This document shows, piece after piece, positions 54,546 through 63,658 of a DNA stretch of 64,000 nucleotides. Location: contig NZ_AHMO02000011.1 of assembly GCF_000243715.2 (NCBI RefSeq), positions 558,001-622,000 of the forward strand. The letters are read 5' to 3'. The first letter of the stretch is position 1. Every line of letters begins with the position of its first letter. Origin of the DNA: Leptospira broomii serovar Hurstbridge str. 5399. GTDB taxonomy: Bacteria; Spirochaetota; Leptospiria; Leptospirales; Leptospiraceae. The notes under the pieces were generated by a model. The model had not been told where the DNA came from, did no database searches, and worked only from the letters and a program-made list of their open reading frames with translations. A program made the position numbers and the translations under genes.

Positions 54546-55142
54546 CTATCCTAGTTGTGGAACGGTGTCTGAAACACTTTTTCGACGACTGATCTCTTGC
54601 GACCAATTTGATAGTTTCGAAAATTTCGAATAATCCACAAGTTCCGGAATTCGGAACGTTATGGATCCCAGTGCACAGATCAATGATATAGTATCGAATT
54701 GAAAAGTTTTCAAATCGTCGATTCTATCTTCAAAAAATCGTAAGTATGTTTGAACCGCCAATTCCTTGTTCCTTTGAAATTTTAAATTTATATCATTGCC
54801 GTGATTATTTTTCTCCACATAAAGAGCCAGTCCCGCCTCCAACATAGCATCCGCTATCGCAGCTCTATGTAATACTTCGAATCTCTCCTCTCCGTTTCTA
54901 GGGATGAAGATCGGCGAGTCGTTGAGTAAATCGATATATTCGCAGATTACAAAACTATCAATAAGCGGTTCGCCGTTCTCCCTCAGTAAGACGGGAATTT
55001 TTCCGGCAGGATTTTTTTCCAGAAGAAAGGATCTCTTTTCATACGGATTCTCCTCAGTGAGTTTCAATGGTATTTCTTTTTCTATTGCGAAAATTCTGAC
55101 TTTACGAGCGAATGGAGAAGTCTTAGTGTATAATAGTTCCAC
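54546..55142 (-). CDS. Glutathione S-transferase family protein
   Basis: A 198-residue protein. The N-domain starts ELLYTKTSPFARKVRIFAIE and contains NPAGKIPVLL and IDSFVICEYIDLL, the expected cis-Pro and glutathione-site regions; Ser in TSPFARKV is the candidate catalytic residue. The C-domain is helical with TISLICALGSITFRIPEL in place of the usual ADxxxG form. It is divergent from the TfoX-N gene across 145 bp. It differs in class from the GST at 50363-50971. Confidence 0.85.
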   Translation of the reverse strand: MELLYTKTSPFARKVRIFAIEKEIPLKLTEENPYEKRSFLLEKNPAGKIPVLLRENGEPLIDSFVICEYIDLLNDSPIFIPRNGEERFEVLHRAAIADAMLEAGLALYVEKNNHGNDINLKFQRNKELAVQTYLRFFEDRIDDLKTFQFDTISLICALGSITFRIPELVDYSKFSKLSNWSQEISRRKSVSDTVPQLG

Positions 55143-55287
55143 CGGACAAAAATATTTCCGTCTTCACTTATTGTCATCTAATAGAATATTTACTCGAGCA
55201 AAGGACGTTCTTAAACAGATATTTCGCTTAATTAAAATCGATAATCCAATTAACTCTACGACAAATCATCACGGTATAGAAACGACT

Positions 55288-55659
55288 ATGGCATACAGCG
55301 AAACACTAGCGATCCGGATACGAGCGGCCTTAGCCCACCTACAAAATTTGGAAGAAAAGAAAATGTTTCGAGGAATATGCTTTATGTTAAACGACAAGAT
55401 GTGCATTTGCGTATCAAACGATGAAATAATGTGTCGTATCGATCCGGATATATACGAGTCCGTTTTAGAAAAAAAGAAATGTCGGCCGATGATTCATAAC
55501 GGTAAGGTAATGAAGGGATTTGTATACGTTAACGAGAAGGATATAAAATCAAAAAAAGAGTTTCAGTATTGGATCGATCTATCGCTTGATTTTAACGGTA
55601 GAGCAAAAGCCTCCCCTAAAAGAAAGAAGAAGAAGGCACTCGGCTTTAAGTTACCTTAG
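55288..55659 (+). CDS. TfoX N-terminal-domain protein
   Basis: About 123 residues from the ATG at 55288, where family similarity begins; the long open frame upstream to 54904 overlaps the GST on the other strand and is not coding. IRAALAHLQNLEEKKMFRGICFML and KKCRPMIHNGKVMKGFVYVN are the TfoX-N pattern. In this form the protein lacks the TfoX-C domain, and a competence role is not implied. The tail is basic (SPKRKKKKALG). Confidence 0.85.
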   Translation: MAYSETLAIRIRAALAHLQNLEEKKMFRGICFMLNDKMCICVSNDEIMCRIDPDIYESVLEKKKCRPMIHNGKVMKGFVYVNEKDIKSKKEFQYWIDLSLDFNGRAKASPKRKKKKALGFKLP

Positions 55660-55870
55660 TCCGGTCGAGTTCGGAGAAAAAATTACTGCATGACCAGGTA
55701 CGTTTTTTCGGGGGAACTCCAAAGTATGAATTCTAACAAAAAGGAAATAATCTTGGCGATAACGGACTATACATTTCATTAGCACCTCTATACTTTTCGT
55801 CCGTTCACTTGTCAAATGAGAGTTAAAAGAGGAGAAGAAGGGTGATATTCTGGAAATCTAATTTTTCGAA

Positions 55871-56172
55871 TTAGAAGGGCCATCCAAGCAGCTTAAAGCG
55901 ATCTATATTCACTATGATGCATTTCTTCTGCGGATAAAACGGAAGAATAGTCTCCATCCGGGAACGAGAAAAATATCGCTGAACGGCCAATTCATCCATA
56001 CGTTTTTGCAATTGTGATTTCAACATTCCACCCAAACCGTCCCTGCGCAGTTGTCTTAGATCGACCAAACTAGTAGTTGCGATCGCCTTTAACCTATGTT
56101 CGGTCTGTGCAGCATTCAAGCTGTACCTGCCGCCGGCACAAATACCAAGCGATCCGAATTCTAAGTTTATCT
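55871..56172 (-). pseudogene. Fragment of a YcjY-like alpha/beta hydrolase
   Basis: About 100 codons from an in-frame stop at the 5' side, with no usable start. The reading SLGICAGGRYSLNAAQTEHR, then LKAIATTSLVDLRQLRRDGL, fits the nucleophile elbow region of YcjY/X-Pro-dipeptidyl-peptidase-like hydrolases, whose typical form is LGICASGGYxxxAAQTDHR. The catalytic Ser position appears as Gly. The N- and C-terminal parts of the roughly 300-residue enzyme are missing. It is an internal fossil fragment, not a working gene. Family match is from memory of the motif. Confidence 0.55.
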
Positions 56173-56631
56173 AAACGCTTTCCGCTAGCGAAACTATGTC
56201 GGTCCGGGAAGTTTCATGAACCTTGAATTGCGATTTTAGCGTTATATCTGCATTTTTCAAAACATCAAGACAAAGCATGAAATCATCTATCCGAACGATC
56301 GGCAATAAATAACTACTCTAAACACGGGAAATTAAACGAACTCGAACGGAAGCCATATTTTTCCCCGCAAATTTCCGTCGAATCCAAGCAAAGTGAACTA
56401 ACGTGAATAGGATAAGGATTCCGTCTAAATTCGGCAAAATGACTGCCTAAGCGACGTCCTGTTTCGAAATGATCGAAAAAGTAAACTCGATGAAGCTGAG
56501 AAACTAAGCCATTGTACTTATTAATTCGGATTTTATTTAAAAAAAATCCCGAACATGGGAAATTTTTTGAATTAAAAGAAGTGAATTTATTTCTGGTAAA
56601 TTGCCTCGGATTCTAAATTCGAATTTTTCTT
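56173..56631. other. Intergenic region, no gene seen
   Basis: About 460 bp between the hydrolase fragment and the SCO1-like gene. No ORF is convincing; some of it may be further decayed hydrolase sequence, but I could not read any more of it. Confidence 0.4.
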
Positions 56632-57222
56632 ATGAAGACGGAATTATGGAAAATAACGATAGTGGGAGCCGCATTGATCCTTGCATCATTCTATTTTATT
56701 TCCGTTAAACCCAAAAGGATGTTGGAAGTTGACCGAATCGCCCCGTCCTTTCCGTTGAGTCTAAAGGGTGAAGCCGCCACCGATATACGGGATATTCTAA
56801 TTGGAAAGGAGAATCTTATCTATTTCGGATATTTGAACTGTAAATCCATCTGCCACGGAACTTTAGCTAAATTGAAAAGCACACTTACCAGAAGAGCGGA
56901 TCTACGTCTGATATTTATCAGCTTAGATCCGAAGAACGATTCGCAGAAACGTTTCAAGGAGTATTTCGCCGAGGACGAAAAACGATCCATCCTGATCCGT
57001 ACGGAATCGATGGAACAATCGTTCGAACTCGCTAGACGTTTCGGGGTCCAGGCGTTTCCGAACGAACAATCGGGAGAAATAGATCATTCCGATTCGATAT
57101 TGTGGATAAATTCCAAGGGACGAATTAAGGGCATTTTTTTGGAATTCAATAAGTGGTGGAATCTTGAAAGCGAAGACGAATTTATAAGAATATTAAAAAA
57201 TAATCAAGACGAAAGAGAATAA
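56632..57222 (+). CDS. SCO1/SenC-family thioredoxin-fold protein
   Basis: A 196-residue protein with an N-terminal membrane anchor (ITIVGAALILASFYFISV). The thioredoxin fold has C70-K-S-I-C74 (YLNCKSICHGT, the CxxxC copper/redox motif) and H152 in IDHSDSILWIN, the third copper ligand of SCO proteins. They deliver copper to cytochrome oxidase or serve as thiol oxidoreductases in the periplasm. No oxidase genes are adjacent. A terminator follows, so it is a single-gene unit. Confidence 0.88.
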   Translation: MKTELWKITIVGAALILASFYFISVKPKRMLEVDRIAPSFPLSLKGEAATDIRDILIGKENLIYFGYLNCKSICHGTLAKLKSTLTRRADLRLIFISLDPKNDSQKRFKEYFAEDEKRSILIRTESMEQSFELARRFGVQAFPNEQSGEIDHSDSILWINSKGRIKGIFLEFNKWWNLESEDEFIRILKNNQDERE

Positions 57223-57253
57223 TAATTTAATATATTTATAATATTATAGGGTT

Positions 57254-57277
57254 GGATGCGAATCGGATCCCTTTTTT
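57254..57277 (+). terminator. Rho-independent terminator after the SCO1-like gene
   Basis: GGAT-g-CG-aat-CG-g-ATCC forms a 17-nt hairpin followed by C and six T, 31 nt after the stop codon at 57222. Confidence 0.65.
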
Positions 57278-57544
57278 AAACCGGCACATAGATTGGACGG
57301 AATTGTTTGAAATTTTCAGTATTCGAATATGCAATCTCAAAAAAATAACCCGAAGATGGAAATTTTGGACAAACTTAAATTCAGAAATGAGAGGAAGGAT
57401 CGTTTCTTTATTATCTACGATTGTTTAAGTCTAATTCCTTTTTTGAGGATCGGGAACTTGGGTATTCGTTCGAATACCTCGTCTTTGAAATTCGAATTCG
57501 AGAATCTAAAACGTGAATCCTGATTTTATAGAGGTACGATTTCG

Positions 57545-60538
57545 ATGACTGAAACGATGCGACAATTCTTTATATCCGATCAATCGGCCTCCTTCCTGGA
57601 TAGCTCTTACGATCCCGGACTGATCGTCCTCTCCGTCTTAGTCTCGATCTTTTCCTCATATATCGCGTTGCGGATGGTCGGACAACCCCTTCCGGAAAGC
57701 CTTCCGCCTGCGAGCAGATTTCTGATCCTGTTTGCGGCGAGCATTGCTTTAGGATGCGGAGTCTGGTCAATGCATTTCATCGGAATGCTTTCCTTCAAAC
57801 TCTGTACGAATGTAACTTACGACCGAACACTTACTATCGTTTCCGTTCTCCCGAGTATCGTCGCGTCTATGGTCGCATTAACCTATGTAAGCCGCTCTAA
57901 GCTTCGAATCCGGGAGTTAATCATCGGAGGCGTTCTCGTCGGTTCCGGAATCGGATCAATGCATTATACGGGAATGGCAGCAATGCGTATGAACGCTTCC
58001 CTTCGATACGATCCTTGGATCTTCGCATTGTCCATACTAGTCGCCGTCGTACTTGCTATTCTTTCGCTTTGGATCCGTTTCGGGCTGCAGAGCCTCAGGC
58101 TAACTTCGCATTGGCCCACGCTTATATCAGGCTCCGTTATGGGCATCGCGATATCAGGAATGCATTATACTGGAATGGCCGCCGCCCGTTTTATCGGAAG
58201 TCAGGAAACCGTTACCCCGAATAACCAGACCGACCCGATGTTTCTGGCTTTGTCCGTATCTGTCATCACAATCGGCTTCACCCTATTTACCTTCTCAGTG
58301 AACGCTTTCTTTATGTATCGAAAGTTAGTGAACAATCTGAAGGAAAGCGAAGCTAGAATGAGGGCAATCATTTCAACCGCAGTAGACGGAGTGATTACGA
58401 TCGATATCAACGGCAGGATTATCGATTTCAATAAATCTGCCGAGCGCATCTTCGGATATACGAATTCGGAACTCTTCGGAAAGAATATCCGAGAACTCAT
58501 GCCGGAACCGTATCATTCGGGAGAGGGGACCTATTTAAAAAATTATATCAGAACCGGAACGACCAAAATTATCGGAACGGGGAGAGAAGCCCTAGGACGC
58601 AAAAAGGACGGTTCCATTTTTCCAGTGCGGTTGGCGATCGGGCACGTAAAGCTACCGAGAGAGGTGCTATTCGTAAGTTTTGTAACGGATATCAGCGAAA
58701 GAAAAATGATCGAAACTGCACTCAAGCAAAGCGAGCAGCAGGTAAGATCCCTTATCCAAAACATACCCGGAATCACATATCGATGCCTCTTTAACGAAGA
58801 TCGGACAACTCTATATATGAGCGACGCGGTAGAATCCATGACCGGATATCCCGTTTCGGATTTTTTTCCTCCGAATCCGATCCGATCCTATAACGACATC
58901 ATCCACCCGCAAGATCAGGCCGCCGTCTACCAAGCTGTTGAAGACGCCGTACGAGAAAAAAGGACCTTCGTATTGGAATACAGAATCATACATAGAAACG
59001 GAGAGATCAGGTGGTTTTGGGAAAACGGTAGTGCGATCTTCGGAAGTAACGGCGACATACTTTTTCTGGACGGAGTCATCTTGGACATCACCGAAAGGCA
59101 CAATATGGAAGAAGACTTGCGGACGTCCAAAGAAAAGGCCGAACTCGCTTCCGTAACCAAAACTTCCTTCTTGGCGAATATGAGCCATGAAATCAGGACT
59201 CCAATGAACTCTATCATAGGATTTACTGAAGTTTTACTTTCCGGAAAATTGGAGAAGGATCAAAGAGCTCATCTAGAAACCGTAAAAGGTTCTGCGAAAT
59301 CTCTATTAAGACTTTTGAACGATATCCTAAACACGGCTAAGCTCGAAAAAGGCGCTGTCGAACTGGAGTCCGTAGGCTTTTCTCTTTTTAGACTTATCGG
59401 AGAACTCAAATCCTTTTTAGGAATTAGCGCTATCAAAAAGCGCTTGGATTTCGAAGTAATCCAGGATCCGGAACTATCCGAATTCTATCGAGGAGATTCT
59501 CTTCGGATCCGTCAGATCCTGATCAACCTGATCGGAAACGCCATCAAGTTTACCGACAAGGGGAAGGTGACTCTAAAGATCGAAAAATCGGGAAAGGAAC
59601 TTCATTTTTCCGTAATAGACACCGGCATAGGAATCCGAACGGATCGACTGGAAAGAATTTTCGAACCGTTTACTCAAGCGGATATCTCTACGACCAGACG
59701 ATTCGGAGGCACAGGATTAGGAACGACTATCTGCAAGCAATTGACCGAACTCATGGGAGGAAAGATCTGGGCGGAAAGCAGACTAGGAGAAGGAAGCATA
59801 TTTCACGTCCTGATTCCATTGCAGAAAATCGACGGTCCAAAAACGGAAATCAAAAAGTCCATTCGCCGAAATCTTCCCTCTTTGAATATTCTGGTCGTGG
59901 ATGATATCGAACAGAATACGGAGTTAGTCGAATTGCTTTTGAACAACGAAGGACATACGGTTTCCTCGGCTTACAACGGAGAAGAAGCGCTTAAAAAAGT
60001 ACTGTCTAACAAATTCGATCTGATACTGATGGACGTCCAGATGCCCGTATTGGACGGATTGCGGGCAACGAAGCTGATACGACACTACGAGATAGAGGAA
60101 CACGTACCTAGAACTCCTATTCTAGCCTTGACTGCAAGCGTCTTCGAAGAAGACAGAAATTCCGCAAAAGCCGCGGGAATGGACGGTTTTATATCTAAGC
60201 CGATCGATTTCAACCAGATGATCGAAGAAATCACTAAAGTAATGAATTTTTCCGGTCCGACGCTGAGCTTGTCCAAAGTCGCGAAAAGCGGAACCGGATC
60301 CTCCTCGGATTTCGAACGTGCCGAGGAACTAATCCGACTCCTCTTTAATTCTTTTCGGAAAGGCTACATCGAAGATAAGCATATGGACGAACTTCTTTCT
60401 CTTATCTCGGGCGAAGTCGAGGACACAAAACTTGATGAGTTAGTGTCTAAAATCGAGCAATTTGAATTCGAAGCCGCCCAAAGGATCTTGCAAGAACTGA
60501 CTCGATCTCTCGGGATTAAAGGAGTAAACCAAGAATGA
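57545..60538 (+). CDS. MHYT-PAS-PAS hybrid histidine kinase
   Basis: A 997-residue membrane protein. Seven helices at the N-terminus hold three MHYT-type repeats: WSMHFIGM, GSMHYTGMAAMR and SGMHYTGMAAARF, a sensor thought to bind metal and gases such as O2, CO or NO. Then come PAS 1 (about 270-385, GYTNSELFGKNIRELMPEP), PAS 2 (about 395-515), HisKA with H548 (SHEIRTPMN), HATPase (NLIGNAIKFTDKGK, DTGIGIRTD, GGTGLGTTI) and a receiver with D830 (LILMDVQMPVLDG). The stop overlaps the next start as ATGA, coupling it to an HD-GYP protein. Confidence 0.92.
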   Translation: MTETMRQFFISDQSASFLDSSYDPGLIVLSVLVSIFSSYIALRMVGQPLPESLPPASRFLILFAASIALGCGVWSMHFIGMLSFKLCTNVTYDRTLTIVSVLPSIVASMVALTYVSRSKLRIRELIIGGVLVGSGIGSMHYTGMAAMRMNASLRYDPWIFALSILVAVVLAILSLWIRFGLQSLRLTSHWPTLISGSVMGIAISGMHYTGMAAARFIGSQETVTPNNQTDPMFLALSVSVITIGFTLFTFSVNAFFMYRKLVNNLKESEARMRAIISTAVDGVITIDINGRIIDFNKSAERIFGYTNSELFGKNIRELMPEPYHSGEGTYLKNYIRTGTTKIIGTGREALGRKKDGSIFPVRLAIGHVKLPREVLFVSFVTDISERKMIETALKQSEQQVRSLIQNIPGITYRCLFNEDRTTLYMSDAVESMTGYPVSDFFPPNPIRSYNDIIHPQDQAAVYQAVEDAVREKRTFVLEYRIIHRNGEIRWFWENGSAIFGSNGDILFLDGVILDITERHNMEEDLRTSKEKAELASVTKTSFLANMSHEIRTPMNSIIGFTEVLLSGKLEKDQRAHLETVKGSAKSLLRLLNDILNTAKLEKGAVELESVGFSLFRLIGELKSFLGISAIKKRLDFEVIQDPELSEFYRGDSLRIRQILINLIGNAIKFTDKGKVTLKIEKSGKELHFSVIDTGIGIRTDRLERIFEPFTQADISTTRRFGGTGLGTTICKQLTELMGGKIWAESRLGEGSIFHVLIPLQKIDGPKTEIKKSIRRNLPSLNILVVDDIEQNTELVELLLNNEGHTVSSAYNGEEALKKVLSNKFDLILMDVQMPVLDGLRATKLIRHYEIEEHVPRTPILALTASVFEEDRNSAKAAGMDGFISKPIDFNQMIEEITKVMNFSGPTLSLSKVAKSGTGSSSDFERAEELIRLLFNSFRKGYIEDKHMDELLSLISGEVEDTKLDELVSKIEQFEFEAAQRILQELTRSLGIKGVNQE

Positions 60539-61530
60539 ATCCTATCGCCGACTCTAGGCCGAAAATTCTGATCGTAGATGACGAAGCCTCGAATCTACAG
60601 GTGCTCCGACAAATTCTTCAAGAAGATTACAAACTACTTTTCGCTAAGGACGGAGCGAAAGGAATCGAGTTAGCCTTGTCCGAAAAACCGAATCTGATTC
60701 TTCTGGATGTGATGATGCCCGGAATGACCGGGCACGAAGTCTGTAAGATCCTGAGCGAAGATCCGAAGAGTTCTCGAATTCCGATTATCTTCGTGACAGC
60801 AATGGTGGATGAAGAAGACGAAGCGGGCGGATTTGAAGCGGGAGCCGTGGATTATATTACGAAACCGGTCAGTCCTTCGATCGTAAAGGCAAGAGTTCGG
60901 ACCCACCTATCTTTGGTTCGCAACGAGGAGCTAAGGGAAACCCGATTGCAAATCATCCAACGATTGGGTCTCGCGGCGGAGTATAAGGACAACGAAACGG
61001 GGTTGCACGTTATCCGAATGAGTCACTACTCCAGAACCCTCTCTTTGGCTTTGGGATCCTCCACGGAATTTGCCGAAGATCTGCTGAATGCATCTCCCAT
61101 GCATGATATCGGAAAAATCGGGATCCCGGATGGAATATTACAAAAACCGGGTAAACTGACTCCGGAAGAATGGGAGATCATGAAAAAACATCCCACTATC
61201 GGCGCCGAAATCATAGGAGATCATAACTCTGCCCTACTCCAGTTGGCCAAGAGCATCGCTCAAAATCATCACGAAAAATGGGATGGCTCCGGCTATCCGA
61301 ACGGATTGAAAGGAGAGCGGATCCCGATAGAGGCCAGAATTGTAGCCTTAGCCGATGTATTCGACGCATTAACTACGGAAAGACCCTATAAAAAGGCATG
61401 GGAAATACCGGACGCCATACAGTACATCAAGACGGAATCGGGAAAACATTTTGATCCGTCTATCGTTCCGATCTTTCTAGACCAGATGCCGGAAATTTTG
61501 AAAATCAAGGAACGTTGGGCGGAGAAATAA
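60535..61530 (+). CDS. Response regulator with HD-GYP c-di-GMP phosphodiesterase domain
   Basis: A 331-residue RpfG-like protein. Receiver about 8-125 with D58 (LILLDVMMPGMTG). HD-GYP domain from about 150: HVIRMSHYSRTL, MHDIGKIGIPDGIL, and HHEKWDGSGYPNGLKGERIP, including the HD and GYP motifs. It should hydrolyse cyclic di-GMP when phosphorylated. Translationally coupled to the MHYT kinase, which is the likely phosphate donor, making a complete signal-to-c-di-GMP route. Confidence 0.92.
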   Translation: MNPIADSRPKILIVDDEASNLQVLRQILQEDYKLLFAKDGAKGIELALSEKPNLILLDVMMPGMTGHEVCKILSEDPKSSRIPIIFVTAMVDEEDEAGGFEAGAVDYITKPVSPSIVKARVRTHLSLVRNEELRETRLQIIQRLGLAAEYKDNETGLHVIRMSHYSRTLSLALGSSTEFAEDLLNASPMHDIGKIGIPDGILQKPGKLTPEEWEIMKKHPTIGAEIIGDHNSALLQLAKSIAQNHHEKWDGSGYPNGLKGERIPIEARIVALADVFDALTTERPYKKAWEIPDAIQYIKTESGKHFDPSIVPIFLDQMPEILKIKERWAEK

Positions 61531-61551
61531 GGAGGCAAGGAGACTACTTAG

Positions 61552-62892
61552 TTAGATGCCGTTTCGAGCTTTTAAATTTTCTTTAGGTAAACAAACGTAA
61601 AATGTCGTCCCCAGTCCTTCCTGACTTTCAAGCCAAATCTTTCCCTGATGTTTTTCAACAATCGTCTTAACAATCCACATTCCTAAGCCTACGGTTTTTT
61701 CACCAAGCATCCCTTTTCTACGAGCTTTAGAATATTTATCAAAGACGTACTCTTTTAATTTTTCAGGAATTCCTATGCCGGTATCCTTGATTTCGAGCCA
61801 TACTTTTCCTTTCTCTTCAAAGGAATTAATTTCAATCTTTCCGGATTCTTCCGTAAATTTCAGCGAATTTGTTATTAAATTTTCTAAAACCCGAGCAAAC
61901 CTGTCTCGATCGATCATCGCAGAAAGATCCGGAGGATGCACCGTAATTTTTATTTCTATCTGTTTTTCGGAAGCTTGGTATCGAAACGGGGAAAGAACTC
62001 GCACAACATATGGATCAAGTTTAGTAATCTCCTTTGTCAAAGAAAATTCCTCGCTCTCAATTTGAGATAATTCTAGCAATTCGCGGATTAATTTTTCGGC
62101 TCTCGAGCAAGCATCTTGAGCATACATAAGAGTTTCCACGTTTTTAGCGGAAATATCCGGGATTCTTTCTTTTAGAAGATCCAAGGATATTTGTATGATA
62201 TTAAGCGGATTCCTAATGTCATGCGCGATCGTAGCCATAATCAGATCTTTACTTTCGTTCAAGCGTTCGAGTTTTTGTTCTCTCGTTTTTAATTCTTTAA
62301 TTATCGGTCGAAATATGAATAGAAACTCTGCGGTAAGTAATAGTAACGACACCACAGCTAATAATATTTCGACTACCTCAAGTCGGCGGACACGGGCTTG
62401 AGATTCTTTTTCCAACGTATCTACGATGGAATCCATGAGAGGTAGATACGCTTCTTCATTCCTTAAAATCTCGGAAATCGTCCCGCGTATCTGAGAACTA
62501 TTTCCAAGACTCAAAATCGATAAATACAATCCTTTTTGATAAGGATCGATATCGCCCAGGAGCTTAGATATCTCCTTCGAGTTATTCGCAGATAAACCGA
62601 TTTCTGCATTTCCGCGTTGAAGCCCGAAATGTGTACGGTTCCAAATCTCGGTTTCCTTTTTTAATTCGATAAAATTCCTAGGATCATTTATGGACATCAG
62701 AGCAAGTTTAGTAATTCGCTGACTAAGCATCCGTTGTTTTCCGGCAATATTAATAACGAATGCATCCTTCCGAACTTCGGATAAAAGAGTATGAATGATA
62801 ACTTGATTTATAATTATTAAGACTGCGACTAAAACAATAGCCAAAACATACAGGTGCGTTTCCGCAAGTCTACCTACGTATGGCTTCTTCAT
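61552..62892 (-). CDS. Histidine kinase with PilJ-type extracytoplasmic sensor
   Basis: A 446-residue membrane kinase. Helices at about 16-36 and 173-195 bracket a sensor with NIAGKQRMLSQRITKLAL, the PilJ/NarX-like signature. HisKA follows with H224 (TIAHDIRNPLNIIQIS) and HATPase with NLITNSLKFTEES, DTGIGIPEKL and VGLGMWIVKTIVE. It has no receiver domain and no adjacent regulator. It converges on the HD-GYP gene with only 21 bp between, so it is not in that operon, but it could feed that regulator. Confidence 0.9.
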   Translation of the reverse strand: MKKPYVGRLAETHLYVLAIVLVAVLIIINQVIIHTLLSEVRKDAFVINIAGKQRMLSQRITKLALMSINDPRNFIELKKETEIWNRTHFGLQRGNAEIGLSANNSKEISKLLGDIDPYQKGLYLSILSLGNSSQIRGTISEILRNEEAYLPLMDSIVDTLEKESQARVRRLEVVEILLAVVSLLLLTAEFLFIFRPIIKELKTREQKLERLNESKDLIMATIAHDIRNPLNIIQISLDLLKERIPDISAKNVETLMYAQDACSRAEKLIRELLELSQIESEEFSLTKEITKLDPYVVRVLSPFRYQASEKQIEIKITVHPPDLSAMIDRDRFARVLENLITNSLKFTEESGKIEINSFEEKGKVWLEIKDTGIGIPEKLKEYVFDKYSKARRKGMLGEKTVGLGMWIVKTIVEKHQGKIWLESQEGLGTTFYVCLPKENLKARNGI

Positions 62893-63322
62893 AATAATCT
62901 TTGGATTTTAATGGCCAGGAATCAGAAAGAAAGTATTTTTTTCCTAACAATATAATTTGCTTAGTTCAGGAAAATGGCAGGATGGTAGCTGCGCTATCCA
63001 GGGTCAACATGTCCCCCCGATCTAAGTCCAATCATCTCTGAGCTTTCATCTATTAGTTAAATAGAATCTTACCCCACTTTATCGGGTTCTTCCGTTGCTT
63101 AAATTCTTTACCGAATCGGCGATTCAAACAACTATCTTTATTAAATGAATCCAGATCTTGAACTTCGCTAAACTTGCAAAAGGCAGAGATTGAATCTAGA
63201 AGCTGAAAGTCACGTCTTTTGAACTGCTCTTTAATTAGGCAATTCATCCTCCAGTGTGATCTCTACCGTAAAACCGAAGCCTCTCGGACAAAGTAAGGAA
63301 GCCGCGGTTTCTCGTCAGCACA
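62893..63322. other. Intergenic region, no confident gene
   Basis: 430 bp upstream of the PilJ-type kinase. The minus-strand frame at 63053-63247 (64 codons) has no good ribosome site and no recognised family, so it is not called. No repeat or operator stood out. Confidence 0.4.
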
Positions 63323-63658
63323 CTACCAGTGATTCGTCCTCTCCAGGAATATTACGAACTCCTCCAAGGTCATAATGTTCCTGTCATACGTGTAGTAAAG
63401 GTCCTCATAATGGGTATGTCTAACCTCGAACGGATCGACCCGACCTTCAGTGTCCTTTCGGGTATCATAGAGGCGCTCTAACTTTTCAAGATCGAACGGC
63501 TCTTTACCCCTGCGTTCTGCTTCCTTCTTCGCATCGGCAAGTCTTTCGGCGCTCGCTTTCGTGTTGCGCTCTACTATCCTTCTGAAGAAGGCGTCCGCAG
63601 CATCACCCTTTAATACGAAGTGTTCCTTCTTGCTTTCTTCCTTATCATTCGGGGACAT
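63323..63658 (-). CDS. Small charged cytoplasmic protein, unknown function
   Basis: A 111-residue protein with AAGGAG 7 nt before its ATG, one of the best ribosome sites in the window. It is Lys/Glu/Arg-rich with a helical middle (RNTKASAERLADAKKEAERRG) and an aromatic C-terminal part (VRHTHYEDLYYTYDRN). No signal, membrane segment or family is recognised. It stands alone near the window end. Confidence 0.65.
   Translation of the reverse strand: MSPNDKEESKKEHFVLKGDAADAFFRRIVERNTKASAERLADAKKEAERRGKEPFDLEKLERLYDTRKDTEGRVDPFEVRHTHYEDLYYTYDRNIMTLEEFVIFLERTNHW

Noticed and set aside
54904..55287. N-terminal extension of the TfoX-N protein
   Set aside because: It is antisense to the GST gene, and family similarity begins only at the ATG at 55288.
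57329..57523. 64-codon frame between the SCO1-like and MHYT genes
   Set aside because: It begins after the SCO1 terminator, but has no ribosome site and reads as random leader sequence.
63053..63247. 64-codon minus-strand frame upstream of the PilJ-type kinase
   Set aside because: No family and a poor start context; could be real but cannot be supported.
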